Assembly: GCA_964577375.1 (NCBI GenBank)
Contig: CAZNYW010000003.1
Span: 1-64,000, forward strand
Origin: DATKUC01 sp964577375
GTDB lineage: Bacteria > Spirochaetota > Spirochaetia > DSM-27196 > DATKUC01
Length of the DNA stretch: 64,000 bases
Direction: 5' to 3'
Below the pieces are notes generated by a model, which saw only the letters and a list, made by a program, of their open reading frames with translations, had not been told where the DNA came from and ran no database searches. The position numbers and the translations under genes were made by a program. Positions 45,514 to 53,836 of this stretch are shown one piece after another. Numbering within the stretch: the stretch's first letter is position 1; each line of letters starts with the position of its first letter.

Positions 45514-46242
45514 TTGGCGGTCCTCCACCTCATCACGATTGCGGTAATCTCCTATCTGCTCGGATCGCTGCCGACGAGCATCATCATCGGCAGGCTCTTT
45601 TTCCGCGTGGACATCCGCGAAAAGGGTTCGGGCAACGCCGGCGCGACCAACACCTTCCGGGTCTTCGGATGGAAGGCAGGTGTGGTCACCATACTGATCG
45701 ACGTGGGTAAGGCGGTCGTCGCTACGCTGTTTGTCTCGCAGCTGCCGGCGTTCGGCTCCGCCACCACGGCACCGTTTCTCGAGCCGGACGCGGTCCGTCT
45801 TATCGCCGGCTGCAGCGCGGTTGTCGGCCACATCTGGACTGTTTTTGCCGGGTTCCGCGGTGGAAAGGGAGTCGGGGCCGCAGCGGGAATGGTTGTCTCA
45901 CTCTACCCGGTCGCGCTCCTCATCACTGTAGGTATCTTCGCCCTTCTCGTCATCTCCACCGGCATAGTATCAGTCGGGTCCATAATCGCAGCGCTGCTCT
46001 TTCCGGTGATCGTAACCCTTCTTCCGGAGACCGGTATCGGCAGCTTCTCTCCGCTGCTCTTCTGGTTCTCCATTCCCCTTGCGCTTCTGATCCTGTTCAC
46101 TCACCGCAGGAACATCGGTCGACTGCTGCACGGAGAGGAAAACCGTTTCGAGAACCTGATGCTGTTTCGCAGGCTCTTTCGGCGGAGCGGGAACAAAAGG
46201 CAGGACGCAACGGATCAGAATGGTCAGGACGGGATGCGATAG
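45514..46242 (+). CDS. plsY: Acyl-phosphate:glycerol-3-phosphate acyltransferase (PlsY)
   Basis: PlsY makes lysophosphatidate from glycerol-3-phosphate and acyl-phosphate in the inner membrane. The 242-aa protein has the usual helices and conserved cytoplasmic loops: YLLGSLPTSIIIGRLF, DIREKGSGNAGATNTFRVFGWK, VVGHIWTVFAGFRGGKGVGAAAG and a last loop THRRNIGRLLHGEENRF. It runs about 40 residues past the common length with a charged tail. The start is TTG, 3 bp after the fakAB stop. The 3' end overlaps the convergent MutY-like gene by 19 bp. Confidence 0.95.
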   Translation: MAVLHLITIAVISYLLGSLPTSIIIGRLFFRVDIREKGSGNAGATNTFRVFGWKAGVVTILIDVGKAVVATLFVSQLPAFGSATTAPFLEPDAVRLIAGCSAVVGHIWTVFAGFRGGKGVGAAAGMVVSLYPVALLITVGIFALLVISTGIVSVGSIIAALLFPVIVTLLPETGIGSFSPLLFWFSIPLALLILFTHRRNIGRLLHGEENRFENLMLFRRLFRRSGNKRQDATDQNGQDGMR

Positions 46243-47063
46243 CGGCCGGTGGCCTCTTCCTGCACAATCATTCCTTCGGCGATCAGCCCTTCGATCGCCC
46301 GCTCGAGCACGGGACCCTCGCTCCCGGTCTCGGCGACGAGCGCCGCAAGCGGCGCCGACTCCACCCGTGAAAGTGCCCGCACGATGCGGCCCCGTACCTG
46401 CCGATTGCTGTTTTCGAAGGGCGACTGCCGCGTGTAGTGCCGGCTTCGGCGGTTGGGGTTGGAAAAAAACGATGCGACGTGGACACCGTAGTCCATCAGT
46501 CCGTAGTACCACTCCCTCGGGTTTTCCCGGTCGAGCGAAACCTCGATGAGCGGCAGAATCTCGCGGTCCGATACCCGGTCGCGGTCGGAAAAGAAGAGAT
46601 GGATGAAGACCCGGCGGATGTTGGTTTCGATGAAGACCACCGGCCGTCGGTAGGCGAAGGCGGCAATGGCCCCGGCGGAGCCCGGTCCTATTCCCGGCAG
46701 CGATTGGAGCGCCTCAGGATCGTCCGGCACCCTTCCGCCGAATCCGGCGGTTATCGTCCGGGCCGTTTCGTGGAGGTAGCGCGCGCGGCGGTTGTAGCCG
46801 AGCCCCTGCCAGAGCTGAACTACATCTCTCAGTGCGGCCGAGGCAAGACTGTCGATGCGGGGGAATCGTTCGAGGAACCGTGAGTAGTAGGGGACGACGC
46901 GGTCGGTCTGCGTCTGCTGCAGCATGAACTCGGACAGAAGGATTTCATAGGGATCTTCGGTTTCGCGCCAGGGAAAGCTTCGGCCGTGGTCACGAAAGTG
47001 GTTCCGGATGAGCGACCGGAACCGCTCTATCTGTTCGGGTCCGGTGAACGCAGTGCCCGCCAC
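46224..47063 (-). CDS. MutY-like DNA glycosylase lacking the iron-sulphur cluster
   Basis: The 279-aa HhH-GPD protein has the MutY-type catalytic segment LLSEFMLQQTQTDRV (Glu45) and the hairpin LPGIGPGSAGAIAAF. The Asp that ends the HhH motif in MutY and EndoIII (VDTH/LDGN) is Glu146 (FIETNIRRV). There is no cysteine in the whole protein, so the [4Fe-4S] loop is missing; NPNRRSRHYTRQSPFENSNRQVRGR occupies that place (written here over its natural segments). The C-terminal 8-oxoG-recognition domain is replaced by a short winged-helix-like end. A/G mismatch repair is likely but not certain. The start is GTG. Confidence 0.72.
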   Translation of the reverse strand: MAGTAFTGPEQIERFRSLIRNHFRDHGRSFPWRETEDPYEILLSEFMLQQTQTDRVVPYYSRFLERFPRIDSLASAALRDVVQLWQGLGYNRRARYLHETARTITAGFGGRVPDDPEALQSLPGIGPGSAGAIAAFAYRRPVVFIETNIRRVFIHLFFSDRDRVSDREILPLIEVSLDRENPREWYYGLMDYGVHVASFFSNPNRRSRHYTRQSPFENSNRQVRGRIVRALSRVESAPLAALVAETGSEGPVLERAIEGLIAEGMIVQEEATGRYRIPS

Positions 47064-47070
47064 CGCAGCT

Positions 47071-47811
47071 TCACCTTCCGACAGGCTCGGCGTCGCGGTC
47101 GCAGATCCAGCGGAACGCCTCCTCTGGATCGAATTCTCCCATTCCGCCCCGATAGAGCAGCCCGGCCCGCTCGAAGCACTCCGGCAGCGGCTCGGCCACC
47201 ACGGTGGGAACCGCTACGCAGCTCATACCCGCTGACGCCGCGGCCTCCACCCCGTACTGTGAGTCCTCGACCACTATGCAGTCGCCAGGCTCGGTTCCCA
47301 GGCGGCGTGCGGCCTCGAGAAAGACGTCGGGTGCGGGCTTGCCTGCCGCCACCTCATCCGCCGAAACCACGACTTCGAAGAGCCCGCGCAGACCCGTGAT
47401 ATCGAGAACCTCATGCAGGACTTCCGAAGAGCTGCCGGTGGCAATTGCAAGCGAGAAACCGCCGTTGCGCAGCAGCTTCACCAGCTCGACCATTTCCGGA
47501 AAGACGCGAGTATTTCGCCTTGCGACATCGAGGTATGCCAGATTCTTCTCTTCGAGCAGCTGCTCGACCGAAGCTTCGATGCCGGTCTCACCTCTCATCC
47601 ACTGAAGCATGGACCGGCTGCCGATGCCGACGAATCGCCGCCAGAGCTCTTCGGTCCACTCGACCCCGTAGCGGGCGAGGAAGAGCCTGTCCGACTCGAG
47701 GTAGTTGAACTCGCTGTCGATGAGCGTTCCGTCCAGGTCGAAGATAACCGACCGCTCCCGGCTGTCCGATGGCGGCCGCTCGGAAGGGAATTCATTTCTT
47801 TGATCAATCAT
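47071..47811 (-). CDS. HAD-superfamily phosphatase (beta-phosphoglucomutase-like)
   Basis: The 246-aa protein has all HAD motifs: VIFDLDGTLIDSE (nucleophile and acid Asp), a Ser/Thr loop LAIATGSSS, Lys in AAGKPAPDVFLEAA, and IVVEDSQYGVEAAASAGM. The helical cap between motifs I and II (LFLARYGVEW ... MRGETGIEASVEQLLEE) puts it in subfamily I with beta-PGM and sugar-phosphate phosphatases. The substrate is unknown. It lies between trpS and the MutY-like gene with gaps of 27 and 7 bp. Confidence 0.85.
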   Translation of the reverse strand: MIDQRNEFPSERPPSDSRERSVIFDLDGTLIDSEFNYLESDRLFLARYGVEWTEELWRRFVGIGSRSMLQWMRGETGIEASVEQLLEEKNLAYLDVARRNTRVFPEMVELVKLLRNGGFSLAIATGSSSEVLHEVLDITGLRGLFEVVVSADEVAAGKPAPDVFLEAARRLGTEPGDCIVVEDSQYGVEAAASAGMSCVAVPTVVAEPLPECFERAGLLYRGGMGEFDPEEAFRWICDRDAEPVGR

Positions 47812-47838
47812 GTTCTTCTTGTTCTCTATCCGGCGCGG

Positions 47839-48903
47839 CTACTTCGCGGGCTCCCGTTCCCGCCTCTTGCGGGCATCTTCGGCTTTCCGTGAAATACGGT
47901 TCCAGGTTCCGGCAAGCCCGATCGCCTTGCGGACTGCGTTTATCGTGCTCCGGGCCTCTTCACGCATTGCCATAGTTCCTTCGTAGATCACCTCGTCGAC
48001 GTAACCGGCGCGGCTGGAGAAGTATTCGCGCCGCTCTCGGATGGGATCGAGAAAGCCGTTCAGCGCTGCCGCGAGCTTCTCCTTGACCTCTACGTCACCA
48101 ACTGCACCCCGGCGGTAGCGCTCCTTCAGCTCCTCCACCTCGGACCGGTCGGGATTGAATATGTCGTGGTACTGGAACACCGGGTTACCTTCCACCGTGC
48201 CGGGAATGTCGGCACGGATCCGTTTTGGATCGGTGTACATTCCCCGGACACGCTTTTCGACCGTACGGGCGTCGTCGGAAAGGAGGATGGTGTTGTTGAG
48301 CGACTTGGACATCTTCGCGTTTCCGTCGGTACCGACCAGCGTCGGGACCTCGCCCACCAGCACGTCGGGAATCGGAAAAACCTCGCCGTACAGATTGTTG
48401 AACCTGCGGGCGATCTCCCGGGTGAGCTCGACGTGGGACTCATTGTCCTTCCCCACCGGTACCAGGTGAGCGCGCGGCAGAAGGATATCCGCCGTCTGCA
48501 GGACGGGATATCCGAGCAGCCCGAAGGGCATCTCGTTGAGGTTGGCGCTCTGGGCCATCTCTTTGAGACTCGGTATCCGCTGGAGCCGCGGAACCGTCAC
48601 GAGCATCCCGAAAAGCAGGTTGAGCTCCGCAGTCTCCGGAACGGCCGACTGCAGGTATATACGGGATTTCGACGGATCGATTCCGCAGGCGAGATAGTTG
48701 AGCACCATGTCCCGTGCGTTCTCCGCGATCTGCTCGACATCCTCCCGGTCCGGTCTGGTTGTGAGGGTATGCAGATCGGCGATGATGAAGAAACATTCGT
48801 ATTTGTCCTGAAGCCGCACGCGGTTTGCAATCGACCCCACGTAGTGACCAAGATGGAGCCTGCCGGTGGGACGGTCGCCTGTGAGTATTCTTTTACGTTC
48901 CAT
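47839..48903 (-). CDS. trpS: Tryptophanyl-tRNA synthetase (TrpS)
   Basis: TrpS charges tRNA-Trp. The 354-aa protein has the class I motifs TGDRPTGRLHLGHYVGS (HIGH region) and GNAKMSKSLNNTI (KMSKS), plus ADLHTLT and GYPVLQTADILL. This start gives the normal N-terminus; the ATG sits 11 bp inside the end of the permease gene with AGGAAGAG upstream. The C-terminal tail RKAEDARKRREREPAK is a basic extension. Confidence 0.93.
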   Translation of the reverse strand: MERKRILTGDRPTGRLHLGHYVGSIANRVRLQDKYECFFIIADLHTLTTRPDREDVEQIAENARDMVLNYLACGIDPSKSRIYLQSAVPETAELNLLFGMLVTVPRLQRIPSLKEMAQSANLNEMPFGLLGYPVLQTADILLPRAHLVPVGKDNESHVELTREIARRFNNLYGEVFPIPDVLVGEVPTLVGTDGNAKMSKSLNNTILLSDDARTVEKRVRGMYTDPKRIRADIPGTVEGNPVFQYHDIFNPDRSEVEELKERYRRGAVGDVEVKEKLAAALNGFLDPIRERREYFSSRAGYVDEVIYEGTMAMREEARSTINAVRKAIGLAGTWNRISRKAEDARKRREREPAK

Positions 48904-49972
48904 TCTGATTGAGCTCTTCCTTCTGCTTTGGTGTTCTGTTCCTGGGCGGCCGGACCCGGAAATTGCCCGTTCCCATAAGAACACCGGCAAACTCCAGACC
49001 CGGAATGTGCTCGAGGATGATCTTGAGCGCAACGGTCAGCGGGACCGACAGGAGCATGCCCATCACTCCCCACAACCAGCCCCACAATAGCAGGGAGAAG
49101 AGAATTATTACAGGGCTGAGGTTCAGATTGTCGCCCTGAAGCTTCGGTTCGGTAATGTTTCCGATGACGTTCTGGATCGCGAGCATCGCAAGCCCAACCC
49201 AGATTACGGGGTTCCAGTTGGGATAGAACTGGACGATTGCGAAAACCAGACTGACGGCACCGACCGCGATCGAGCCGATGCTCGGAACGAAATTGAACAG
49301 AAACGCGAGCACGCCCCAGATGAAGGCAAAGTCCAGCCCGATCAACCCGAATGCGCCCCAGACCAGGAGCCCCGTCACGAGGCTCACGATGAACTTGATG
49401 GTGAGGTACCGTCCGACCTGGTGATTGATGTGACCCAGTATCTTGTAGACCTTGTCGGTCCGCCTGCCCTGGATCGCATCGTGGAGCTTCTTCCGCAGGA
49501 AGGGCTTCTCCAGCAGGATGAAAAGCAGGTAGACGATGACCATGATGAGCCCGGCGAGAAATCCGACGAAGCTGCCGAAGAAGGACACGGCCGCGGAACC
49601 GAACGACTGTGCAAGATTGATGCGGTCGATAACGGGGGACGATATTTTGAGCGACTTGATTGTCAGCTCGACTATGTTGATAAAGCGTCGCTGGTAGCTC
49701 GGCCAGACCCGGATCATCGACTGAACGCTCGAGTAGAGCACGAGGCCGAGCAGAAAGCCGAAACCCAGAAAGAGCAGGATAACGACAATAATCGCGATGA
49801 TTCGCGGAAAACGCAGGCGGACGAGCGCCTCCACAATCGGCGAAAGCACGAAAGAGAGCAGCAGCGCAATCACGAGGGGAAGAACGATCGTAACGGTGAG
49901 CTTCAGCACCGCGCCGACTGCAATCGCGACCAGGACGATGAGAAGGCCTGTGATCACCCGATTGTGATTCAT
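48893..49972 (-). CDS. AI-2E family (PerM-type) membrane permease
   Basis: The 359-aa protein has about seven membrane helices and the family layout: N-terminal LPLVIALLLSFVLSPIVEAL, the soluble loop near residues 95-140, then GLIGLDFAFIWGVLAFLFNFVPSIGSI and the conserved WGVMGMLLSVPLTVALKI near the end. Members export small molecules or Na+/H+; the substrate is not readable. No SD precedes the ATG, and only 45 bp separate it from lpdA, so it is either read through from the pdh operon or has its own close promoter. Confidence 0.88.
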   Translation of the reverse strand: MNHNRVITGLLIVLVAIAVGAVLKLTVTIVLPLVIALLLSFVLSPIVEALVRLRFPRIIAIIVVILLFLGFGFLLGLVLYSSVQSMIRVWPSYQRRFINIVELTIKSLKISSPVIDRINLAQSFGSAAVSFFGSFVGFLAGLIMVIVYLLFILLEKPFLRKKLHDAIQGRRTDKVYKILGHINHQVGRYLTIKFIVSLVTGLLVWGAFGLIGLDFAFIWGVLAFLFNFVPSIGSIAVGAVSLVFAIVQFYPNWNPVIWVGLAMLAIQNVIGNITEPKLQGDNLNLSPVIILFSLLLWGWLWGVMGMLLSVPLTVALKIILEHIPGLEFAGVLMGTGNFRVRPPRNRTPKQKEELNQNGT

Positions 49973-50017
49973 GGCTGGACGTTACCAGAAAACGGTTGGT
50001 TGTGAATAGCGGTTGCC

Positions 50018-51412
50018 CTATATGTGGATTGCCCAGCCCTCTGCCGCGCGCGCTGCCTCCATCACCGCCTCGGACAACGTCGGATGCGCATGTATCATCG
50101 TTGCGATGTCTTCCGGCAGAAGCTCCGATTTGCGGGCGAGGAGAAGCTCGTGAATGAGCTCGGTCGCCATGTTTCCAACCACATGGGCGGCGAGGATCTC
50201 ATGTGTATCGGCCGCAAAGAGGATCTTCACCATGCCGTCTGGCTGCTCGATCGCAACCGACTTGCCCGCACCGCGGTAGGGAAAGATCGCCTTCTCGAAA
50301 CGCAGGCCAAGCTCCTTCGCCCGCGCCTCTGTGGGGCCGAAGCTCGCCACCTGTGGCTCGGTGTATACGGCCGAGGGGATGGTTCCGTCGGGGATCCGAT
50401 GCTCCGGCTCCTCACCCGCCATGTGCTCGACGGCAATTTCGCCCTCCTTCGAGGCGACGTGCGCGAGCAGCGGCGTCGGAATGCAGTCGCCGATTGCAAA
50501 TACACCTTTGACGGCAGTTTCGTAGTAGTCGCCGGTTGTGATGAAACCCTTTTCGAGCTTCACGCCCACCTGCTCAAGCCCGAGTCCCTCGGTGTTCGGC
50601 GCCCGGCCCACAGCCACCAGGAGCAGGTCGGCATCGATCGTGCTGCTCTTGCCCGACTTATCTTCGATGGTGATCGTGACGCCCGATTTCTTCTTGTCGA
50701 GCTTTGTCGCCTTCGTGCCGGTGTGCATGACGATCCCGCGCTTCTTGAAATCACGCGCCACCACCTCCACCGTCTCTGCGTCTTCCAGGGGCAGAATCTG
50801 ATCGAGCATTTCCACAACAGTCACCTCGACGCCGAAGGAGCTCATCACGTGCGCAAACTCCATTCCAATCGCGCCGGCGCCCAGAATGACCATCTTCTTC
50901 GGAAGCTTTTCGAGCATCAGTGCGCCGGTCGAGGAGATCACCTGTTTTTCATCGAACTCGAAGCCGGGGATCTGGCGCGGACGCGACCCGGTCGCGATCA
51001 GCACGTTACTTGCGCTGAGTTTCTGCTTGCCGTCGACCTCTACCTCGTGAGCCGACACGAGCTTGCCGGTGCCGGTGATGTACTCTACATTGTTCTTTTT
51101 CAGCAGAGACTGAACTCCCTTGGAGAGCCGTTCAGCCGCCTGACGGGACTTCTTGAACACCACCCCGTAGTCGAACTTGCTCTTGTCCACGGTGATGCCC
51201 ATGTCGGCAAGTCCCTGCATGGAGTGAAATAACTCCGCCTGATGAATTATCGCCTTCGACGGGATGCAGCCGATGTTGAGACAGACACCACCCGGTCGGT
51301 CCTTTTCTATTATTGCGGTGCGAAGCCCAAGCTGAGATGCACGGATCGCCGCCACGTAGCCGCCGGGGCCTGAACCGATAACCACCAGATCATAAGCGTT
51401 TTCTTCTGCCAT
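50018..51412 (-). CDS. lpdA: Dihydrolipoyl dehydrogenase (pyruvate dehydrogenase E3)
   Basis: E3 reoxidises the lipoyl groups of E2 and makes NADH. The 464-aa protein has DLVVIGSGPGGYVAAIRASQLG (FAD), the redox disulphide GGVCLNIGCIPSK, the NAD-binding VILGAGAIGMEFAHV, GVFAIGDC and the C-terminal active-site HAHPTLSEAVMEA (His-Glu). It is the fourth enzyme gene of the pdhA-pdhB-pdhC-lpdA series, 33 bp behind pdhC, with GAGGT as SD. Confidence 0.95.
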   Translation of the reverse strand: MAEENAYDLVVIGSGPGGYVAAIRASQLGLRTAIIEKDRPGGVCLNIGCIPSKAIIHQAELFHSMQGLADMGITVDKSKFDYGVVFKKSRQAAERLSKGVQSLLKKNNVEYITGTGKLVSAHEVEVDGKQKLSASNVLIATGSRPRQIPGFEFDEKQVISSTGALMLEKLPKKMVILGAGAIGMEFAHVMSSFGVEVTVVEMLDQILPLEDAETVEVVARDFKKRGIVMHTGTKATKLDKKKSGVTITIEDKSGKSSTIDADLLLVAVGRAPNTEGLGLEQVGVKLEKGFITTGDYYETAVKGVFAIGDCIPTPLLAHVASKEGEIAVEHMAGEEPEHRIPDGTIPSAVYTEPQVASFGPTEARAKELGLRFEKAIFPYRGAGKSVAIEQPDGMVKILFAADTHEILAAHVVGNMATELIHELLLARKSELLPEDIATMIHAHPTLSEAVMEAARAAEGWAIHI

Positions 51413-51445
51413 TTTTCTTACCTCGTGTCGGAGTGCAGCCCTGAA

Positions 51446-52777
51446 TCAGTACAGAACCCGCGCGGGATTCTCCATGATGCTATGCAGCTCATGAAGGAAG
51501 CGGCCGCCCGCAGCCCCGTCGACCACCCGGTGGTCGCAGGAGAGCGTCATCTTCATCACCTGGCGCACCACAACCTGATCCCGCTCGTCCACCACGGGAA
51601 CTTTCCGCGTTTCGCCGACCGCGAGTATCGCCGAGCCCGGAGGATTGACGATGGCGGTGAACTCCTCGATCCCGAAGGAACCGAGATTGCTGATGGTGAA
51701 GGTGGCCCCCGTGTACTCCTCCGGTTTCAGCTTTCCGGTACCGGCGCGCTGGACCAGATCTTTGAGCTCGCGATCAAGGTCGACCACTCCTCTGTTTCCG
51801 CAGTTGCGGAGAACCGGTGTGATGAGGCCGTTGCCCAGGTCCACGGCGAGTCCGATATCGATGCTTCCGAACTGCAGGATATGATCACCCTGCCAGGAGG
51901 CGTTGACATTTGGTTGACGCTTGAGCGCCTCCGCTGCAAGCTTGATCAGAAAGGGGTTGAACCCAACCTTTTCGGAAAGCTCGGCGTTCAGCTGTCTGCG
52001 GGCCTCGATGACCCGTTCCATCTGCACGCTCGCCTTGATGTAGTAGTGCGGCGCGCTGAACTTCGATTCCGAGAGGCGTTTCGCAATTACGGCCCGGCGG
52101 CCCGCAACCGGGATCGATATGTCCTGTCCCGGCGCAGCGGCTGCGGCGAAACCGGAGGGCGCGCCGGCCGCCGGCGCCCCACCCGCCTGTGGTGTGAATC
52201 CTTCAACGTCCTTGACCACGACACGGCCTTCGGGTCCCGAGCCCCGCACCATGCGCAGGTCAACGCCCTTCTGAGCCGCGACCTTGCGCGCCAGCGGGCT
52301 GGACTTGACGGTCCCCGGGGTCGAGAGCGATCTGCCCGACGCGGGTTGTGCGGCCTGCTGCGCCGCCGGCCGTTCCGGCGCGGTCGGCTCCGGTGCGGGC
52401 TTTTCTGCGGTTGCGGAAGGCTGCGCAGGGCCCTTCGCCCCCGCAGCAGGGGCGGCCTCTGCGGCCTTTTCCTCGACGGCCGGCGCCTTCGCATCCGCCT
52501 CCGACGAGAGCGACTTCACAAGCTCCGCGATGTCCTCGCCCTTTTCGCCGATGATGCCGATGGTCTGACCGACGGGCGCGGAACTGCCCTCCCCGCGAAC
52601 GATCTTGAGGAGCGTGCCCTCCTGCGTCGACTCATAGTCCATGGTTGCCTTGTCGGTTTCCACCTCACACAGCACATCCCCGGAGCTGACCTTGTCGCCC
52701 TCCTTCTTGTGCCATTTGACTATGGATCCCTCCTCCATCGTAGGAGAGAGCGCTATCATCAGAATCTTGTCGGCCAT
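51446..52777 (-). CDS. pdhC: Dihydrolipoamide acetyltransferase (pyruvate dehydrogenase E2)
   Basis: E2 carries the acetyl group on lipoate and passes it to CoA. The 443-aa protein has one lipoyl domain (1-80) with the lipoyl Lys43 in ETDKATM, an Ala/Pro-rich linker, the E3/E1-binding domain (SSPLARKVAAQKGVDLRMV, near 150), a second flexible linker, and the catalytic domain with the HxxxDG motif CDHRVVDGAAGG. The long linkers are usual for the enzyme. The nearby lipoate ligase gene could modify Lys43. Confidence 0.95.
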   Translation of the reverse strand: MADKILMIALSPTMEEGSIVKWHKKEGDKVSSGDVLCEVETDKATMDYESTQEGTLLKIVRGEGSSAPVGQTIGIIGEKGEDIAELVKSLSSEADAKAPAVEEKAAEAAPAAGAKGPAQPSATAEKPAPEPTAPERPAAQQAAQPASGRSLSTPGTVKSSPLARKVAAQKGVDLRMVRGSGPEGRVVVKDVEGFTPQAGGAPAAGAPSGFAAAAAPGQDISIPVAGRRAVIAKRLSESKFSAPHYYIKASVQMERVIEARRQLNAELSEKVGFNPFLIKLAAEALKRQPNVNASWQGDHILQFGSIDIGLAVDLGNGLITPVLRNCGNRGVVDLDRELKDLVQRAGTGKLKPEEYTGATFTISNLGSFGIEEFTAIVNPPGSAILAVGETRKVPVVDERDQVVVRQVMKMTLSCDHRVVDGAAGGRFLHELHSIMENPARVLY

Positions 52778-52806
52778 TTCACACCCCTTCTGTTATGCAG
52801 CATGTC

Positions 52807-53784
52807 CTAGAGATAGAGCACGCGTTTGACCGCCGAGACGATCTTCTCGACCGAAGGCTGCACCGCAAGCTCCAATGTGTGGTTGTAGGGCATGGGAACA
52901 TCCTCGGAGCAGACCAGCTCGACCTGCGCGTCCAGGACGTCGAAGCAATTCCTCGAAATCAGCCACGAGACATAGGACCCGAAGCTCGCGATGGGCCACG
53001 CTTCATCGATGACAACCGCCCGGTTGGTCTTACGGACCGATTCGTAGATAGCCGCCTCATCCAGGGGACGAAGCGACCGCAGGTCGACCACCTCGGCGTC
53101 TATACCCATCTTCTCGAGCTCCTCGGCCGCCTCGAGCACCATTCGTACCGGTTTCCCGAAGCTTATGAGCGAGACCTCCTTGCCGGGCCGCTTGATGTCG
53201 GCCTTTCCGATCGGGATCAGATACTCCTCTTCGGGGACGTCGCCGGTCCAGGCGTACATCATCTCGCCTTCCAGAAACACAACCGGATTGTCGTCCCGGA
53301 TGGCCGCCTTCAGGAGTCCCTTTGCATCGTAGGGCGTGACGGGGGCGACCACTTTGAGTCCCGGGAAGTGTGCGTAGATGCTCTGCAGAGCCTGGGAGTG
53401 CTGGGAAGAGAGGTACTCGGCGGGCCCGTTGGGACCTCGGAAGACAATCGGGACCTTCAACTGACCGCCTGACATATGGCGCATCTTTGCCGCATTGTTG
53501 AACACCTGGTCCATCGCCAGGATCGAGAAGTTGAAGGTCATCCACTCGACTACCGGCCGCAGTCCGACCACCGCGGCACCAATGGCGATACCGGTAAATC
53601 CGAGCTCGGTTATCGGCGTGTCGAGGACCCTCGGAACCCCGAATTTGTCCAGAAGTCCACGCGTGACCTTGTAGGCGCCGTTGTATTCGCCTACCTCCTC
53701 CCCGAGGATGAAAACCCGCTCGTCGCGGCTCATCTCCTCATCCAGCGCCTGGTTCAATGCGTCCCTGTATGCAAGTGTGGACAT
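52807..53784 (-). CDS. pdhB: Pyruvate dehydrogenase E1 component, beta subunit
   Basis: The 325-aa protein belongs to the heterotetrameric E1-beta family: LAYRDALNQALDEEMSRDERVFILGEEVGEYNGAY (in its natural pieces), PITELGFTGIAIGAAV and SLRPLDEAAIYESVRKTNRAVVIDE are diagnostic. With the alpha subunit it decarboxylates pyruvate and acetylates E2. ATG 53784 is preferred over a TTG two codons upstream because GGAG lies 9 nt before it. Spacing is 52 bp from pdhA and 29 bp to pdhC. Confidence 0.94.
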   Translation of the reverse strand: MSTLAYRDALNQALDEEMSRDERVFILGEEVGEYNGAYKVTRGLLDKFGVPRVLDTPITELGFTGIAIGAAVVGLRPVVEWMTFNFSILAMDQVFNNAAKMRHMSGGQLKVPIVFRGPNGPAEYLSSQHSQALQSIYAHFPGLKVVAPVTPYDAKGLLKAAIRDDNPVVFLEGEMMYAWTGDVPEEEYLIPIGKADIKRPGKEVSLISFGKPVRMVLEAAEELEKMGIDAEVVDLRSLRPLDEAAIYESVRKTNRAVVIDEAWPIASFGSYVSWLISRNCFDVLDAQVELVCSEDVPMPYNHTLELAVQPSVEKIVSAVKRVLYL

Positions 53785-53836
53785 TCCCAAATTCTCCTAT
53801 TGCTCGATGCAACGCGATTCGGCAGAATTGCCGATC

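Noticed and set aside
50024..51232. A 402-codon plus-strand open frame opposite lpdA
   Set aside because: lpdA has every catalytic motif. The antisense translation has none and there is no ribosome site or promoter for it.
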